A stretch of 64,000 bases of DNA from assembly GCA_934621295.1 (NCBI GenBank), contig CAKTVB010000001.1, positions 496,001 to 560,000 of the forward strand, written 5' to 3'. The DNA is from an uncultured Collinsella sp. (GTDB lineage Bacteria > Actinomycetota > Coriobacteriia > Coriobacteriales > Coriobacteriaceae). A program made the position numbers and the translations under genes. This document shows, piece after piece, positions 35,467 to 44,319 of the stretch (position 1 is its first letter; each line of letters opens with the position of its first letter). A model generated the notes under the pieces. That model ran no database searches and was not told the DNA's origin. It saw only the letters and a list, made by a program, of their open reading frames with translations.

Positions 35467-35495
35467 ATCATAGCACAGAAGCAAACAGATGTTCG
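35467..35495 (-). promoter_or_regulatory. Predicted promoter with LexA-like box ahead of the TerB-N operon
   Basis: On the - strand CGAACATCTGTTTG (35495-35482) fits the Gram-positive LexA consensus CGAAC-N4-GTTYG and occupies the -35 and spacer positions for a TATGAT -10 at 35472-35467. The start codon is 36 nt downstream. Repression by LexA, with induction on DNA damage, is the straightforward prediction. The remaining 230 bp up to the XRE gene contain no gene I can recognise. Confidence 0.5.
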
Positions 35496-35725
35496 TTTCT
35501 ATGAGAAGACGAGTATGGCCGAGAGGAGGTGCGGGAGGGGCCATCGGCTTTCTTGCTGCCGCGAATGTGTGGCGGTAAATCGTGCATCCAGGGCCCGTTT
35601 TCGGTCGAAAGACGTTTCAAAAACCGCCACTTGTTGTGCGCGCCACAAGATCGGCACGGCACAGGATGGACACGCTGCAGAATCGGCATGCCGCAAAGCC
35701 GTTTCCTTCAGTCCTGCGTTGGGCC

Positions 35726-36682
35726 TCAGTGCGCCTTGTGCCCTTGTGAGGACTTGCGAATCCAGTGGAGAATCGCTTCGACCACGGGGATCGTAAGGAA
35801 GATTGCCCAAGCGGGATGCGCTTGGTTGCAGAAAAAGGCCATATAGCAAAACCATGCAGTACAGGCGATGGGATAGATGCTGCTTAGAAACGTAAGGGGC
35901 TTGCGCTGATCGATAAGGCTGCCAACCATGTAATACACTGGAATCAAAAATACGAGCATGAGTCCGGGCAGCCAGGCGCTATAGACGATGCCTCCGATTA
36001 GATAGGCAACGAGCACTACTCCCGGAAAAGGAAACTTGCTCCAGGCATGGCCGAAGGGGCTGCGATGCCTGTTGCCTTGGAAGTCGCAATGATCGCGAGC
36101 ATCTTTCCAACTAGCATAGGTCTCGCCGTCGATGGTCACCGTGCCGTCTTCGTTGGTGTGTATGCTATGCCCGTCATCGGAAGCATCGATGCGCATACCA
36201 CCGGGGCCGATGTGCACATGCTCGCCGCGGCGTTCGTTTTCCACATGGATACCGCTCCATCCCACATGGACTTCTTCTCCTTTTTCGGGGTCGACAACGT
36301 GGATGCCCTCTTTTAGGGAGATATGAACGCGCTCACCGCGCTCGCTTGCTTCGAAGCCTGGTCTATCGTCGTCTGAAGGACCTGACTCCTCTGCCTGTTC
36401 GCAGGCATCATCGTTGCTTGCGTTCTCAGAGACGGGCGAGGGCCCCTCCTGTTCCGTGCTTGCTGTGCCTGCCTGTGCGGGCGAACCGTAAAGTAGCTCA
36501 TCAAGTGAGACTCCGTAGAGGGCGGCAAGTGCAATGAGGTTGTCGGTGTCGGGGGAGGATTCGCTACGCTCCCATTTGCTAACGGCCTGACGGCTCACGC
36601 CGAGCTTGTCTGCGAGCGTCTCTTGTGAGAGACCGGCGGCTTTTCTTCTATCAACGAGGCGCTGTGCCATCGTGGGGTCCAT
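35726..36682 (-). CDS. Membrane-anchored XRE-family regulator, second paralogue
   Basis: 318 residues from ATG at 36682, preceded by GAAAGGAAA. The HTH (AQRLVDRRKAAGLSQETLAD, SRQAVSKWERSESSPDTDNL) is very close to that of the protein at 23741-24469. A polar acidic linker follows, then repeated beta-type units (VHISLKEGIHVV, VHVGWSGIHVE, VHIGPGGMRID), then about four hydrophobic segments at the C-terminus. Here the beta-repeat part seems to be within the regulator rather than in a separate DUF4097 partner. Confidence 0.8.
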   Translation of the reverse strand: MDPTMAQRLVDRRKAAGLSQETLADKLGVSRQAVSKWERSESSPDTDNLIALAALYGVSLDELLYGSPAQAGTASTEQEGPSPVSENASNDDACEQAEESGPSDDDRPGFEASERGERVHISLKEGIHVVDPEKGEEVHVGWSGIHVENERRGEHVHIGPGGMRIDASDDGHSIHTNEDGTVTIDGETYASWKDARDHCDFQGNRHRSPFGHAWSKFPFPGVVLVAYLIGGIVYSAWLPGLMLVFLIPVYYMVGSLIDQRKPLTFLSSIYPIACTAWFCYMAFFCNQAHPAWAIFLTIPVVEAILHWIRKSSQGHKAH

Positions 36683-36859
36683 GTCGTTTCCTTTCGTGGC
36701 AAGGTGCTTGCGGACGCGTCTGTCTTCAGTGTGCGCAAGGCGCCCCGGCACATCCACCGCCTTTGGTTGGAATTTTAGACCTACTTTCGCAACTATTTGT
36801 TGCAACCAGCCTTTTACCTGCGAAGACGTAACACGTATCATCGCAGTGGCCCGCGCATG

Positions 36860-36893
36860 AAAAAGGGGCGCGAGCCAACATGGCACGCGCCCC
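36860..36893 (-). terminator. Rho-independent terminator of the ABC exporter operon
   Basis: GGGGCGCG (36865-36872) pairs with CGCGCCCC (36886-36893), and on the - strand the hairpin is followed by TTTTT. It lies 92 nt past the stop of the downstream ABC gene. Confidence 0.88.
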
Positions 36894-36985
36894 AATCAAG
36901 ACGAGATGCTTAGCGGCAATCCGATGTGATCCGCACCTCAAACAAGGCAAAACGCACGGCGAGAGACGCTTGCGCGCACCCGTCC

Positions 36986-38848
36986 CTACGCCGCTTCTTC
37001 AAACTGCGAGTTATACAGCTCGGCATAGAAGCCGCCACGGGCGAGCAGCTCCTCGTGGGTGCCCTTCTCCACGATGTCACCGTCGCGCAGGACGAGAATC
37101 ACATCGGCGTTGCGAATCGTGCTCAAGCGATGCGCGATCACGAAGCTCGTGCGGCCTTCCATGAGCGTGTCCATAGCGCGCTGGATGAGCTCTTCGGTAC
37201 GCGTATCGACGTTCGAGGTGGCTTCGTCCAAAATCAGCGCGGGGCGGTCGGCAAGAACCGCGCGGGCGATGGTCACGAGCTGGCGCTGTCCCTGGGAAAG
37301 GTTGGTGCCCTCCTCGTTGATCATGAAGTCGTAGCCGCCGGCGAGCGTATGGATGAAGTGGTCGCAACGCGCTGCCTTGGCCGCGGCCTCGACTTCCTCG
37401 TCGGTAGCGTCGGGGCGACCATAGCGAATGTTCTCGCGAATGGTACCGTTGAACAGCCAGGTATCCTGCAGCACCATGGCAAACTGCTCGCGCAGGGCCG
37501 TGCGGTCCCAGTCGCGTACGTCGACGCCGTCGACGCGCAGGCTGCCGCCGTCAACGTCGTAGAAGCGCTGAAGCAGCTTGATGAGCGTGGTCTTGCCGGC
37601 TCCGGTGGGACCGACGATGGCTACGGTCTGCCCGGGCTCGGCATCGCAGGTGAAGTCGTGGATGATGGTCTTGTCGGGTGTATAGCCAAACTTGACGTGC
37701 TCGAACTCGACGTGCCCCTGACGCTCTTCGGGAATCTGGGGCGCTGCGGCTTGCTCTTCTTCGGGCGCTGCCAGGAACTCGAAGACGCGCTCGGTGGCGG
37801 CGGCCATGGACTGCATCGTGTTGCTCACGTTGGCGAGCTGTTGCACGGGCTGGGTGAAGTTGCGCACGTACTGGATGAAGCTCTGGATGTCGCCCGGGGT
37901 GGCGTTGCCGGTAAGCGCGAGTTGCGCGCCCACGACGACCACGGCTACGTAGCCCATGTTGCCCACCAGGCTCATGAGCGGCATCATCAGGCCGGAGAGG
38001 AACTGCGAGCGCCAGCCGGAGATAAACAGGCGGTCGTTCTTCTCGTCGAACTCGGCCACGGCGGTGTCGGCGCGGTCGAACACCTGAATGACGTTTTGAC
38101 CGGCGAAGTCTTCTTCGATGATGCCGTTGACGGAACCGAGTACGCGCTGTTGCTCGCGGAAGTAGGGCTGCGAGAAGTGCATCATCACGCCCATGATCAC
38201 GGCGGCGACGGGCAGTGTGACCACCACGACGCCGGTAAGCGGCAGGCTGATGGAAAGCATCATCACAAGCACACCGACGATCTGCGTGATGGAGGTGATG
38301 AGCTGCGTCACGGACTGGTTGAGGCTTTGACCAAGCGTATCGACATCGTTGGTGATGCGCGAGAGCACGTCACCCTTGCTGTGGCCGTTGAAGTAGCTCA
38401 TGGGGATGACGGTGATCTTCTGGGCGATCTCCTTGCGCATGCGGTAGCAGATCTTCTGCGTGACGCCCGTCATGAGCCAGCCCTGGATAAGGTTGCATGC
38501 GGAGCTGGCGAGGTAGAGGCCCAGCAAGAACAGCAGCGTCTTGCCGATCCAGTCGAAATCGACCGCGCCGGTGCCCTGGACCTTAGCGACCAGGCCCTCG
38601 AAGAGCTTGGTGGTTACCTGGCCCAAGACCTTGGGGCCAACGATGTTGAAGATGACCGACGCCATGGCGAAGGCGGCGGCAAAGAACACGGCGACCTTGT
38701 GGCGACCAACGTAGCTCAAAAGCTTGAGCATAGTGCCCTTGAAGTCCTTGGGCTTCTCGACCACGCGGCCTGGTCCGCGCCTGCCCATGGGGCCTGCGGG
38801 CCTTCCCTGGCGCTTGGGCACTTCGGTCTTGCTCATATCGTCTGCCAT
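36986..38848 (-). CDS. ABC exporter half-transporter, permease-ATPase (subunit B)
   Basis: 620 residues. An N-terminal six-helix membrane domain is followed by an ATPase domain with Walker A GPTGAGKTT, Q-loop, signature NLSQGQRQL, Walker B LILDEATSNVD and H-loop IAHRLSTI. The catalytic glutamate is present, so this half carries the intact hydrolysis site. The N-terminal ~35 residues are a basic Gly/Pro/Arg-rich tail. ATG overlaps the stop of the partner gene by one base (TAATG). With the partner it would form a heterodimeric multidrug-type exporter. Confidence 0.93.
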   Translation of the reverse strand: MADDMSKTEVPKRQGRPAGPMGRRGPGRVVEKPKDFKGTMLKLLSYVGRHKVAVFFAAAFAMASVIFNIVGPKVLGQVTTKLFEGLVAKVQGTGAVDFDWIGKTLLFLLGLYLASSACNLIQGWLMTGVTQKICYRMRKEIAQKITVIPMSYFNGHSKGDVLSRITNDVDTLGQSLNQSVTQLITSITQIVGVLVMMLSISLPLTGVVVVTLPVAAVIMGVMMHFSQPYFREQQRVLGSVNGIIEEDFAGQNVIQVFDRADTAVAEFDEKNDRLFISGWRSQFLSGLMMPLMSLVGNMGYVAVVVVGAQLALTGNATPGDIQSFIQYVRNFTQPVQQLANVSNTMQSMAAATERVFEFLAAPEEEQAAAPQIPEERQGHVEFEHVKFGYTPDKTIIHDFTCDAEPGQTVAIVGPTGAGKTTLIKLLQRFYDVDGGSLRVDGVDVRDWDRTALREQFAMVLQDTWLFNGTIRENIRYGRPDATDEEVEAAAKAARCDHFIHTLAGGYDFMINEEGTNLSQGQRQLVTIARAVLADRPALILDEATSNVDTRTEELIQRAMDTLMEGRTSFVIAHRLSTIRNADVILVLRDGDIVEKGTHEELLARGGFYAELYNSQFEEAA

Positions 38849-41223
38849 TAACGGTCACCTCCTTCCAGGGTTTTGCCGTCCATGGCGGCGGCGATTTCGT
38901 CTTCGGTGAGGCCGAGCTCCTGTGCGGAGAGCTGCGACTGTGCAATCTCCAGGTAGGCCGGGCAGCGGCGCAGCAGTTCTTCATGCGTACCCTGGCCCAC
39001 GACCGTACCCTCGTCGAGCACGATGATCTGGTCGGCGTGCATGATCGTGGCGATGCGCTGGGCCACTACGACGAGGGATGCATCCTTCTGGGTGCGAGCG
39101 AGCTCCTCGCGCAGCAGGGCATCGGTCTTGTAGTCGAGCGCACTGAAGGAGTCGTCGAAGACCACGACCTCGGGGCGCTTGGCCAGGGCGCGCGCGATGG
39201 AGAGGCGCTGGCGCTGGCCGCCGGAGACGTTTGAGCCGCCTTGGCTGATCTCGGAGGCAAAGCCGCCCTCGCGCTCTTCGATAAAGTCGCTTGCCTGCGC
39301 GACGCGCGCGGCCTCGCGCATGTCCTCGTCGGTTACGGACTCACCGGCAAATTTGAGGTTCGATTCAACGGTACCGGAGAAGAGCATGCCCTGCTGCGGA
39401 ATATAGCCCACGCGACGGCGAAGCTCGGAGAGGGGCAGGTCGCGTACGTCTACGCCATCGAGCAGGATTCGTCCGCCGGTGACGTCGTACAGACGCGGGA
39501 TGAGCTGCACGAGCGTCGATTTGCCCGAGCCCGTGGAGCCGATGATGCCGAGCATCTGGCCTGCGCGCACGGTGAAGCTCACGCCGCCGATGACATCCTG
39601 GCGGGCGTCGGGGTACTGGAAGCTCACGCCGCAAAATTCGAGCTGTCCGCGCGGGGCGTCGGCTGCGGGAAGCTTCGGAGCACGGGGTTCTTTGATGGAG
39701 CTCTCGGTGGCGAGCACTTCGTCCACGCGCTCGGCGGCCACCTCGGCGCGCGGAAGCATGACCGAGACCATCGTCAAGATCATGAAGGCCATGACGATCT
39801 GCATGGTGTAGGAGATGAAGGCCATCATGTCGCCCACCTGCATGACGCCATCGCTCACGCCGTGGCTACCCGCCCAGACGATAAGCACGGTCACACAGTT
39901 CATGACAAACATCATGAGAGGCATCATGAAGCTCATGGCACGGTTGGTGAACAGCTGTGTTGTCATGAGGTCGCACGAGGCGTCGTCAAAGCGCTCGAGC
40001 TCGTGCTTCTGGCGTCCAAAGGCGCGGATGGGCATGATGCCGTCGAGCATCTCGCGGGCAACGAGGTTCACGCGGTCCACGTACTTCTGCATCTTCTTGA
40101 ACTTGGGCATGGTGAGGCCCATGAGCACGCCCACGACGGCGGAGACGGCGATGACGGCCACGCCGATGGTCCATTCCAGACCCGTATGGGTTGCAAACAC
40201 GCGCATGAGCGCCACGATGCCCATGACCGGCGCCATCAGGACCATGCGGACAAAGAGCGTGGTTGCCATCTGGATCTGCTGGATGTCGTTGGTGCAACGC
40301 GTGATGAGCGACGCTTGGCTGAACTTTCCCACCTCGACAGGCGAGAAGTGCATGACCTTGTCGAACGTCTCGCGGCGCAGGTCGCGTGCGATGGTGCATG
40401 CGGTGTGCGAGGCGACGGCGCCCGTGAGGATGGTGGCAACAAGGCTTACGGCACACAGGGCGAACATCTTGATGGACATGCTTGCCAGATAGGAGTTTTG
40501 AACGTCGGTGAGGGAGATCCCCTGTGCTTCGTATTCCTGCTCCACATAGTTGATGGCGCGCTGCGTGACGATGGACCCGCCCATGGAGCCCATCTCGTCT
40601 GCCATCTTGTTGGCGCCGTCCACGAGCTTTGCGCGCTCGACCAAGCCGCCTTCGACGGCGATGCGCAGGCTCTCCATGGTGACCTTGCCGCCGTCGGCAT
40701 CGATCTGCTCCTGCATCTTGGCGACTGCCTGGGCCTTTTCCTGCATGGCGGCGAGCTCGTCGGGGGTCATGCCGGCCATCTGCTCGGGGGTGGGGGCGGC
40801 CATGGCGCCGCTTTCGCCTGCGTCGCCGCCCGTCATATCCTCCATGGAGCTGGCGTCGATACCCTGTTCAAGTGAGAGGACGACGGTCTCGGGCAGGCTC
40901 ATGATGCTCGTGAGCCTGCCTTCTTCCGCGCGGTCCTCCTCGGAGCCGATATAGGTGCGCACGCCGTCTTTGTCTGCCTTGCCATAGGCCGCCTCGACTT
41001 CGTTCGCGTCATCTTCGGTCATGAAGAGCTCGAGGTCGGACAGGGATTTGTCGCGGATGGTATCGGGCACCGGCGAGGCGATGCCGCCCTGCTGGATGCC
41101 TACGTCGACGATTTCGCTCATGTAGGTGGGCAGCGCCAGATCGGCGTTGCAGCTGATGACAATCAGGCCGATGGCGACGAGAAGCGCCAGGACGTGTTTT
41201 TTGAAGAGCTTGATGATGCGCAT
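38848..41223 (-). CDS. ABC exporter half-transporter with large extracellular insert (subunit A)
   Basis: 791 residues, about 200 longer than usual. The extra length is between the first transmembrane helix (residues ~12-35) and the second (~250), a Glu/Met/Ala-rich loop with MTPDELAAMQEKAQ that should face outside. The ATPase domain has Walker A GSTGSGKST, signature NVSGGQRQRLS and Walker B VVFDDSFSALD; the catalytic Glu is replaced by Asp, and the H-loop reads VAQRIATI with Gln instead of His, so this is the degenerate half. Co-transcribed after the MarR gene with a 15-nt gap. Confidence 0.93.
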   Translation of the reverse strand: MRIIKLFKKHVLALLVAIGLIVISCNADLALPTYMSEIVDVGIQQGGIASPVPDTIRDKSLSDLELFMTEDDANEVEAAYGKADKDGVRTYIGSEEDRAEEGRLTSIMSLPETVVLSLEQGIDASSMEDMTGGDAGESGAMAAPTPEQMAGMTPDELAAMQEKAQAVAKMQEQIDADGGKVTMESLRIAVEGGLVERAKLVDGANKMADEMGSMGGSIVTQRAINYVEQEYEAQGISLTDVQNSYLASMSIKMFALCAVSLVATILTGAVASHTACTIARDLRRETFDKVMHFSPVEVGKFSQASLITRCTNDIQQIQMATTLFVRMVLMAPVMGIVALMRVFATHTGLEWTIGVAVIAVSAVVGVLMGLTMPKFKKMQKYVDRVNLVAREMLDGIMPIRAFGRQKHELERFDDASCDLMTTQLFTNRAMSFMMPLMMFVMNCVTVLIVWAGSHGVSDGVMQVGDMMAFISYTMQIVMAFMILTMVSVMLPRAEVAAERVDEVLATESSIKEPRAPKLPAADAPRGQLEFCGVSFQYPDARQDVIGGVSFTVRAGQMLGIIGSTGSGKSTLVQLIPRLYDVTGGRILLDGVDVRDLPLSELRRRVGYIPQQGMLFSGTVESNLKFAGESVTDEDMREAARVAQASDFIEEREGGFASEISQGGSNVSGGQRQRLSIARALAKRPEVVVFDDSFSALDYKTDALLREELARTQKDASLVVVAQRIATIMHADQIIVLDEGTVVGQGTHEELLRRCPAYLEIAQSQLSAQELGLTEDEIAAAMDGKTLEGGDR

Positions 41224-41238
41224 GCGCGGCCTCCTTTC

Positions 41239-41748
41239 TTAGTCGTTGGTCGTTGGTGTATCGGAAAAGCCGTCTTTTGGCTTGGGGTTTTCGCTGCAGA
41301 GGATGTCGCGCAGCCGCGTTCCCTGGTTCTTTTCGACGATCTCGTTCATGCGATGGACGAGGCGCACGAGCTCATGGGCATCGTCGGGACCAAGTTCGGC
41401 GAGAAACTCGCCGGTCTTGCGGTTGGAGAGCGCGCGTTTTTCCTCCAAGGTGGCAAGTCCATGCTTCGTGACCTTGACGATCACGCGGCGTCGGTCGGTT
41501 TTGTCCGGCTCGCGCGTTACCCAGTTCTTGGCCTCAAGGCTGCGCAGGATGTTTGCGACGCGGGGCGTGGAGACCCAAGCGCGGTCGGCAATTTGAGAGG
41601 GGGTGAGCTCCCCGTTTGCGAGCATGAGCGCGCGCATGACGGCCATCTCACCCGAGACGGCATTGCTTACGCGCGTCGACATGAACCGATGCATCGATTC
41701 GAATTCGCCGATAAGCTGGCGTGCAAGGTCTTCGTATTCGTCGGACAC
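41239..41748 (-). CDS. MarR-family transcriptional regulator
   Basis: 169 residues. Winged-helix MarR fold: MRALMLANGELTPSQIADRAWVSTPRVANILRSLEAKNWVTRE, then DRRRVIVKVTKHG for the wing. GTG start after TTAAGGAGT. First gene of the MarR-ABC-ABC operon, which it probably represses and which would be induced by transported compounds. The 192 bp upstream contain AT-rich sequence suitable for a promoter, but I could not define an operator. Confidence 0.9.
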   Translation of the reverse strand: MSDEYEDLARQLIGEFESMHRFMSTRVSNAVSGEMAVMRALMLANGELTPSQIADRAWVSTPRVANILRSLEAKNWVTREPDKTDRRRVIVKVTKHGLATLEEKRALSNRKTGEFLAELGPDDAHELVRLVHRMNEIVEKNQGTRLRDILCSENPKPKDGFSDTPTTND

Positions 41749-41940
41749 GCAAACTCCTTAACACTAGAAATAATTACGAGGGATAACAATACCCCTGCTG
41801 CCTTTCGGTATACGGTTCGGTGCAGAATCTTCAAATTTGAAAAGGGTGCATGTGGCGTTTGCCCTATGCGATGCCGATAGACGGGACAGCCGCATCGTGT
41901 TTTAGCGAGAAGAATAATCTGCAGGTCAGACGTGCGGCGG

Positions 41941-42609
41941 CTATCGGTGCCAGATTGCCTGGTGAATGCGGAGGGCAGGAAGGAGTCCCGGACGCGCGCA
42001 GACGAGGTTGGAAGGGTCTTCGTGCCCGATGGAGTGCATGGCCTGTGCGAGCGGTTCGCGCATGCGTGCGGCGCAGACGAGCAGGTCGATCGCATGCGAG
42101 ACGGGGCGACGATAGGCGCCCATCCGTGGGAGACGGTACAGATGCTCAAGGGTATCTGCACTGCCAAGGAGCAGCGCGCCTCCCCATGAGGCATCGAGCT
42201 GCTCGACGTCGTCGTGCAGCATATCGAGCGCATGGCGCCCCACTTCGTCCGGGGCAACGGCGTAGGCAATCGCATATATAAGAGGGCTGCCGGGGCAAGA
42301 GGGACAGCCGAGAGCGTTCTCGATTGCCTCGCGGGACGCGCATACGTGGCTTCCGTCGGCCGAAAGGGGACAGACGAGCACGACCGAGGAGGGCTCTGTG
42401 CGCTGCTCCGTCTCCCACGGTGCCCCGAGTTCTTCTATTTCGACCTGCGGCGCCAGCGTTTCGGAAAGGCGCGAGTAAGCTCCGACGGCATCGGCGAAGT
42501 CGCGGGCGATAGTGTGCGAGATACGCGCCTGTGCTAACGCGACGTCAGGGGCAGCTTCGGCGTCGCTGCCAGCTGCTATGATGATGCGTCGACGGCCCTC
42601 GTCTTTCAC
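41941..42609 (-). CDS. Hypothetical protein, possibly flavodoxin-like
   Basis: 222 residues from GTG at 42609, which follows CAGGAGGAGG. Opens with a beta-strand (RRRIIIAAGSD) and contains SSVVLVCPLSADG and ASWGGALLLGSADTLEHL, a layout compatible with a flavodoxin-like or NADPH-dependent reductase fold, but the phosphate-binding loop is not convincing. C-terminal part is helical. No family can be named. It is divergent from the aminotransferase gene, 113 bp away. Confidence 0.5.
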   Translation of the reverse strand: MKDEGRRRIIIAAGSDAEAAPDVALAQARISHTIARDFADAVGAYSRLSETLAPQVEIEELGAPWETEQRTEPSSVVLVCPLSADGSHVCASREAIENALGCPSCPGSPLIYAIAYAVAPDEVGRHALDMLHDDVEQLDASWGGALLLGSADTLEHLYRLPRMGAYRRPVSHAIDLLVCAARMREPLAQAMHSIGHEDPSNLVCARPGLLPALRIHQAIWHR

Positions 42610-42722
42610 GCGCGCCTCCTCCTGTCGTGTAAACGGTTCTTTTGCAGGAAAATGACTACTCCACAAACCCATCGGGGTGGACTATCCTGTAACGGCTCAA
42701 ATGATACTCGGATTGGATCGCC

Positions 42723-43859
42723 ATGCCGCGCTCTCTGAACACATCGCTTGTGAGGCTCAAGTCCTCTGGTATTCGCCGCATCAACGCTCTTGCCGCCCAA
42801 CACCCGGGCTGCATCGCGCTCGCGCTCGGCGAGCCGGAGTTCGATACGCCCCAAGAGATTCGCGACGAGGTGACTCGCGCCCTCCAGCGCGGCGAGACCC
42901 ATTACCCGCCCAACAATGGAACCCCGTTCTTGCGCGGAGCCATCAGCGAGTACATGGCCGCCCAGGGTTTCGATTACGCTCCGGACGACGTCATCGTGAC
43001 CGATGGCGCTACCGAGGCCCTGCACGCAAGTCTTCTGGCGATGCTTGAGCCCAACGATGAGGTCATCATCCCCACGCCTGCCTTTGGCCTGTACGAGTCC
43101 ATCGTGCGCGTGAACCATGCCTTCCCGGTCTTTCTGGATACGGCGCGTACCGACTTCCAGATTGACGAGGAGGCCTTGCGCGATCGCGTGACGCCGGCGA
43201 CCAAGGCCATCGTCATCTGCTCGCCCAATAACCCCACCGGCTGCATCTTCAATGCGGCATCGCTTGACGCCGTGGCGCGCGTCGCTGCCGAGGCAGGCAT
43301 CTACGTGATCTGTGACGACGTGTACAACCGTCTGGTCTATACGGAGGGCTACGAGCGCTTTGCGCTGCGCCATCCCGAGCTGCGCGAGCAGATCGTGGTG
43401 GTCGATAGCTTCTCTAAGCCCTGGGCCATGACGGGCTGGCGCATCGGCTGGCTTGCCGCCGCGCCCTCGCTTGCCGTGCAGATCGCAAAGGCGCATCAAT
43501 ATATGGTTTCGTCTGCCGTCGCGTTCGAGATGCCTGCGGCAGCAGCTGCACTTTCGGTAGATCCCGCTCCCATGCTCGAGACGTATCGCGCCCGCCGCGC
43601 CCGCGTCCTTGCGGCGCTTGAGAAGATGGGCCTATCCGTCGTGGAGCCCGCCGGCGCCTTCTACGTCTTTCCTTCCATTAAGGGTACGGGCCTGACATCC
43701 GAGCAGTTCTGCACGCGTGCCATCGAGGAGGCCGGCGTGGGCTTGGTCCCCGGCTCGTGCTTTGGCAGTGAAGGCTACGTGCGCCTTTCCTACTGCGTTT
43801 CCGACGAGGATCTCGACGAGGGCCTGCGCCGCCTGGATCGTTTCGTAATGGGGCTGTAG
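42723..43859 (+). CDS. PLP-dependent class I/II aminotransferase
   Basis: 378 residues, fold type I aminotransferase. GEPEFDTP and YPPNNGTPFLR at the N-terminus, ICSPNNPTGCIF with the conserved Asn-Pro pair, the Asp/Tyr pair in CDDVYNRL, the PLP-lysine in SFSKPWAMTGWRIGW and the carboxylate-binding Arg in YVRLSYC are present. Probably an aspartate or aromatic amino-acid aminotransferase (AspC/PatA group); specificity cannot be set. No strong Shine-Dalgarno site precedes the ATG; the message may have a very short leader. Confidence 0.9.
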   Translation: MPRSLNTSLVRLKSSGIRRINALAAQHPGCIALALGEPEFDTPQEIRDEVTRALQRGETHYPPNNGTPFLRGAISEYMAAQGFDYAPDDVIVTDGATEALHASLLAMLEPNDEVIIPTPAFGLYESIVRVNHAFPVFLDTARTDFQIDEEALRDRVTPATKAIVICSPNNPTGCIFNAASLDAVARVAAEAGIYVICDDVYNRLVYTEGYERFALRHPELREQIVVVDSFSKPWAMTGWRIGWLAAAPSLAVQIAKAHQYMVSSAVAFEMPAAAAALSVDPAPMLETYRARRARVLAALEKMGLSVVEPAGAFYVFPSIKGTGLTSEQFCTRAIEEAGVGLVPGSCFGSEGYVRLSYCVSDEDLDEGLRRLDRFVMGL

Positions 43860-43878
43860 GAAGGGGCTACGCCCTCGG

Positions 43879-44001
43879 CTTCCTCGCCGCCAGACGGCTC
43901 CGGTTTGGCTTCGGTCAGGTCCTGCGCAAGACGAAACGTCCACTGGACGTTTCTTTGCGTGCGGAATCTAGCCAAACCGGAGCCGTCTGCCAGCGAGGAA
44001 G
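43879..44001. repeat. 123-bp composite palindrome
   Basis: Outer arms of 32 nt (43879-43910 and 43970-44001) are complementary with two mismatches; within the loop a second perfect 9-bp stem (GAAACGTCC / GGACGTTTC, 43933-43941 and 43945-43953) has a 3-nt loop, and GCGCAA/TTGCGT flank it. It begins 20 nt after the aminotransferase stop. There is no U-tract. The following 44002-44119 contain nothing I recognise apart from the probable promoter of the L10 leader. Confidence 0.85.
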
Positions 44002-44119
44002 GCAGCGCCGTTGCTGGGGAGTGCGCTTGCAAATCCTCTTCTCTTTGTGCACAACTCGTGTGCATGGTTGACTCTTTTGGGACACCTCGCCATACTAACG
44101 AAGGTTCACGCACGAATCC

Positions 44120-44250
44120 GCTGCCAGAGACAGCCGGTGCCGCGGCGCGCAAGCGTCAAGGCTTAATGGGAGATCCCGCCAGCCGAGGTGGTCGAGCAGA
44201 TATGTCTTCTCGCCCCCGTCGCTCTATGCAGCGCGGGGGCTTTTCTTTTT
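44120..44250 (+). promoter_or_regulatory. Ribosomal protein L10 leader with attenuator hairpin
   Basis: AGAGACAGCCGGTG (44127-44140), GCTTAATGGG (44161-44170) and GCCGAGGTG (44182-44190) reproduce the conserved parts of the L10 leader RNA, which L10(L12)4 binds to repress its own operon. A GC hairpin (arms from GCCCCCG at 44212 and ending CGGGGGC at 44240) followed by TTTTCTTTTT is an intrinsic terminator, so control is likely by attenuation. rplJ starts 70 nt later. Confidence 0.85.
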
Positions 44251-44319
44251 CTGACATGCCCCCGTCACGTCTTATTTGGCGGGTCCGTGCCCGGGAAAAG
44301 AAACAAGGAGGTGTATTTC

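Noticed and set aside
36926..38851. A 641-codon open frame on the + strand opposite the ABC exporter subunit
   Set aside because: Antisense shadow of a gene with intact Walker and signature motifs; composition typical of such shadows.
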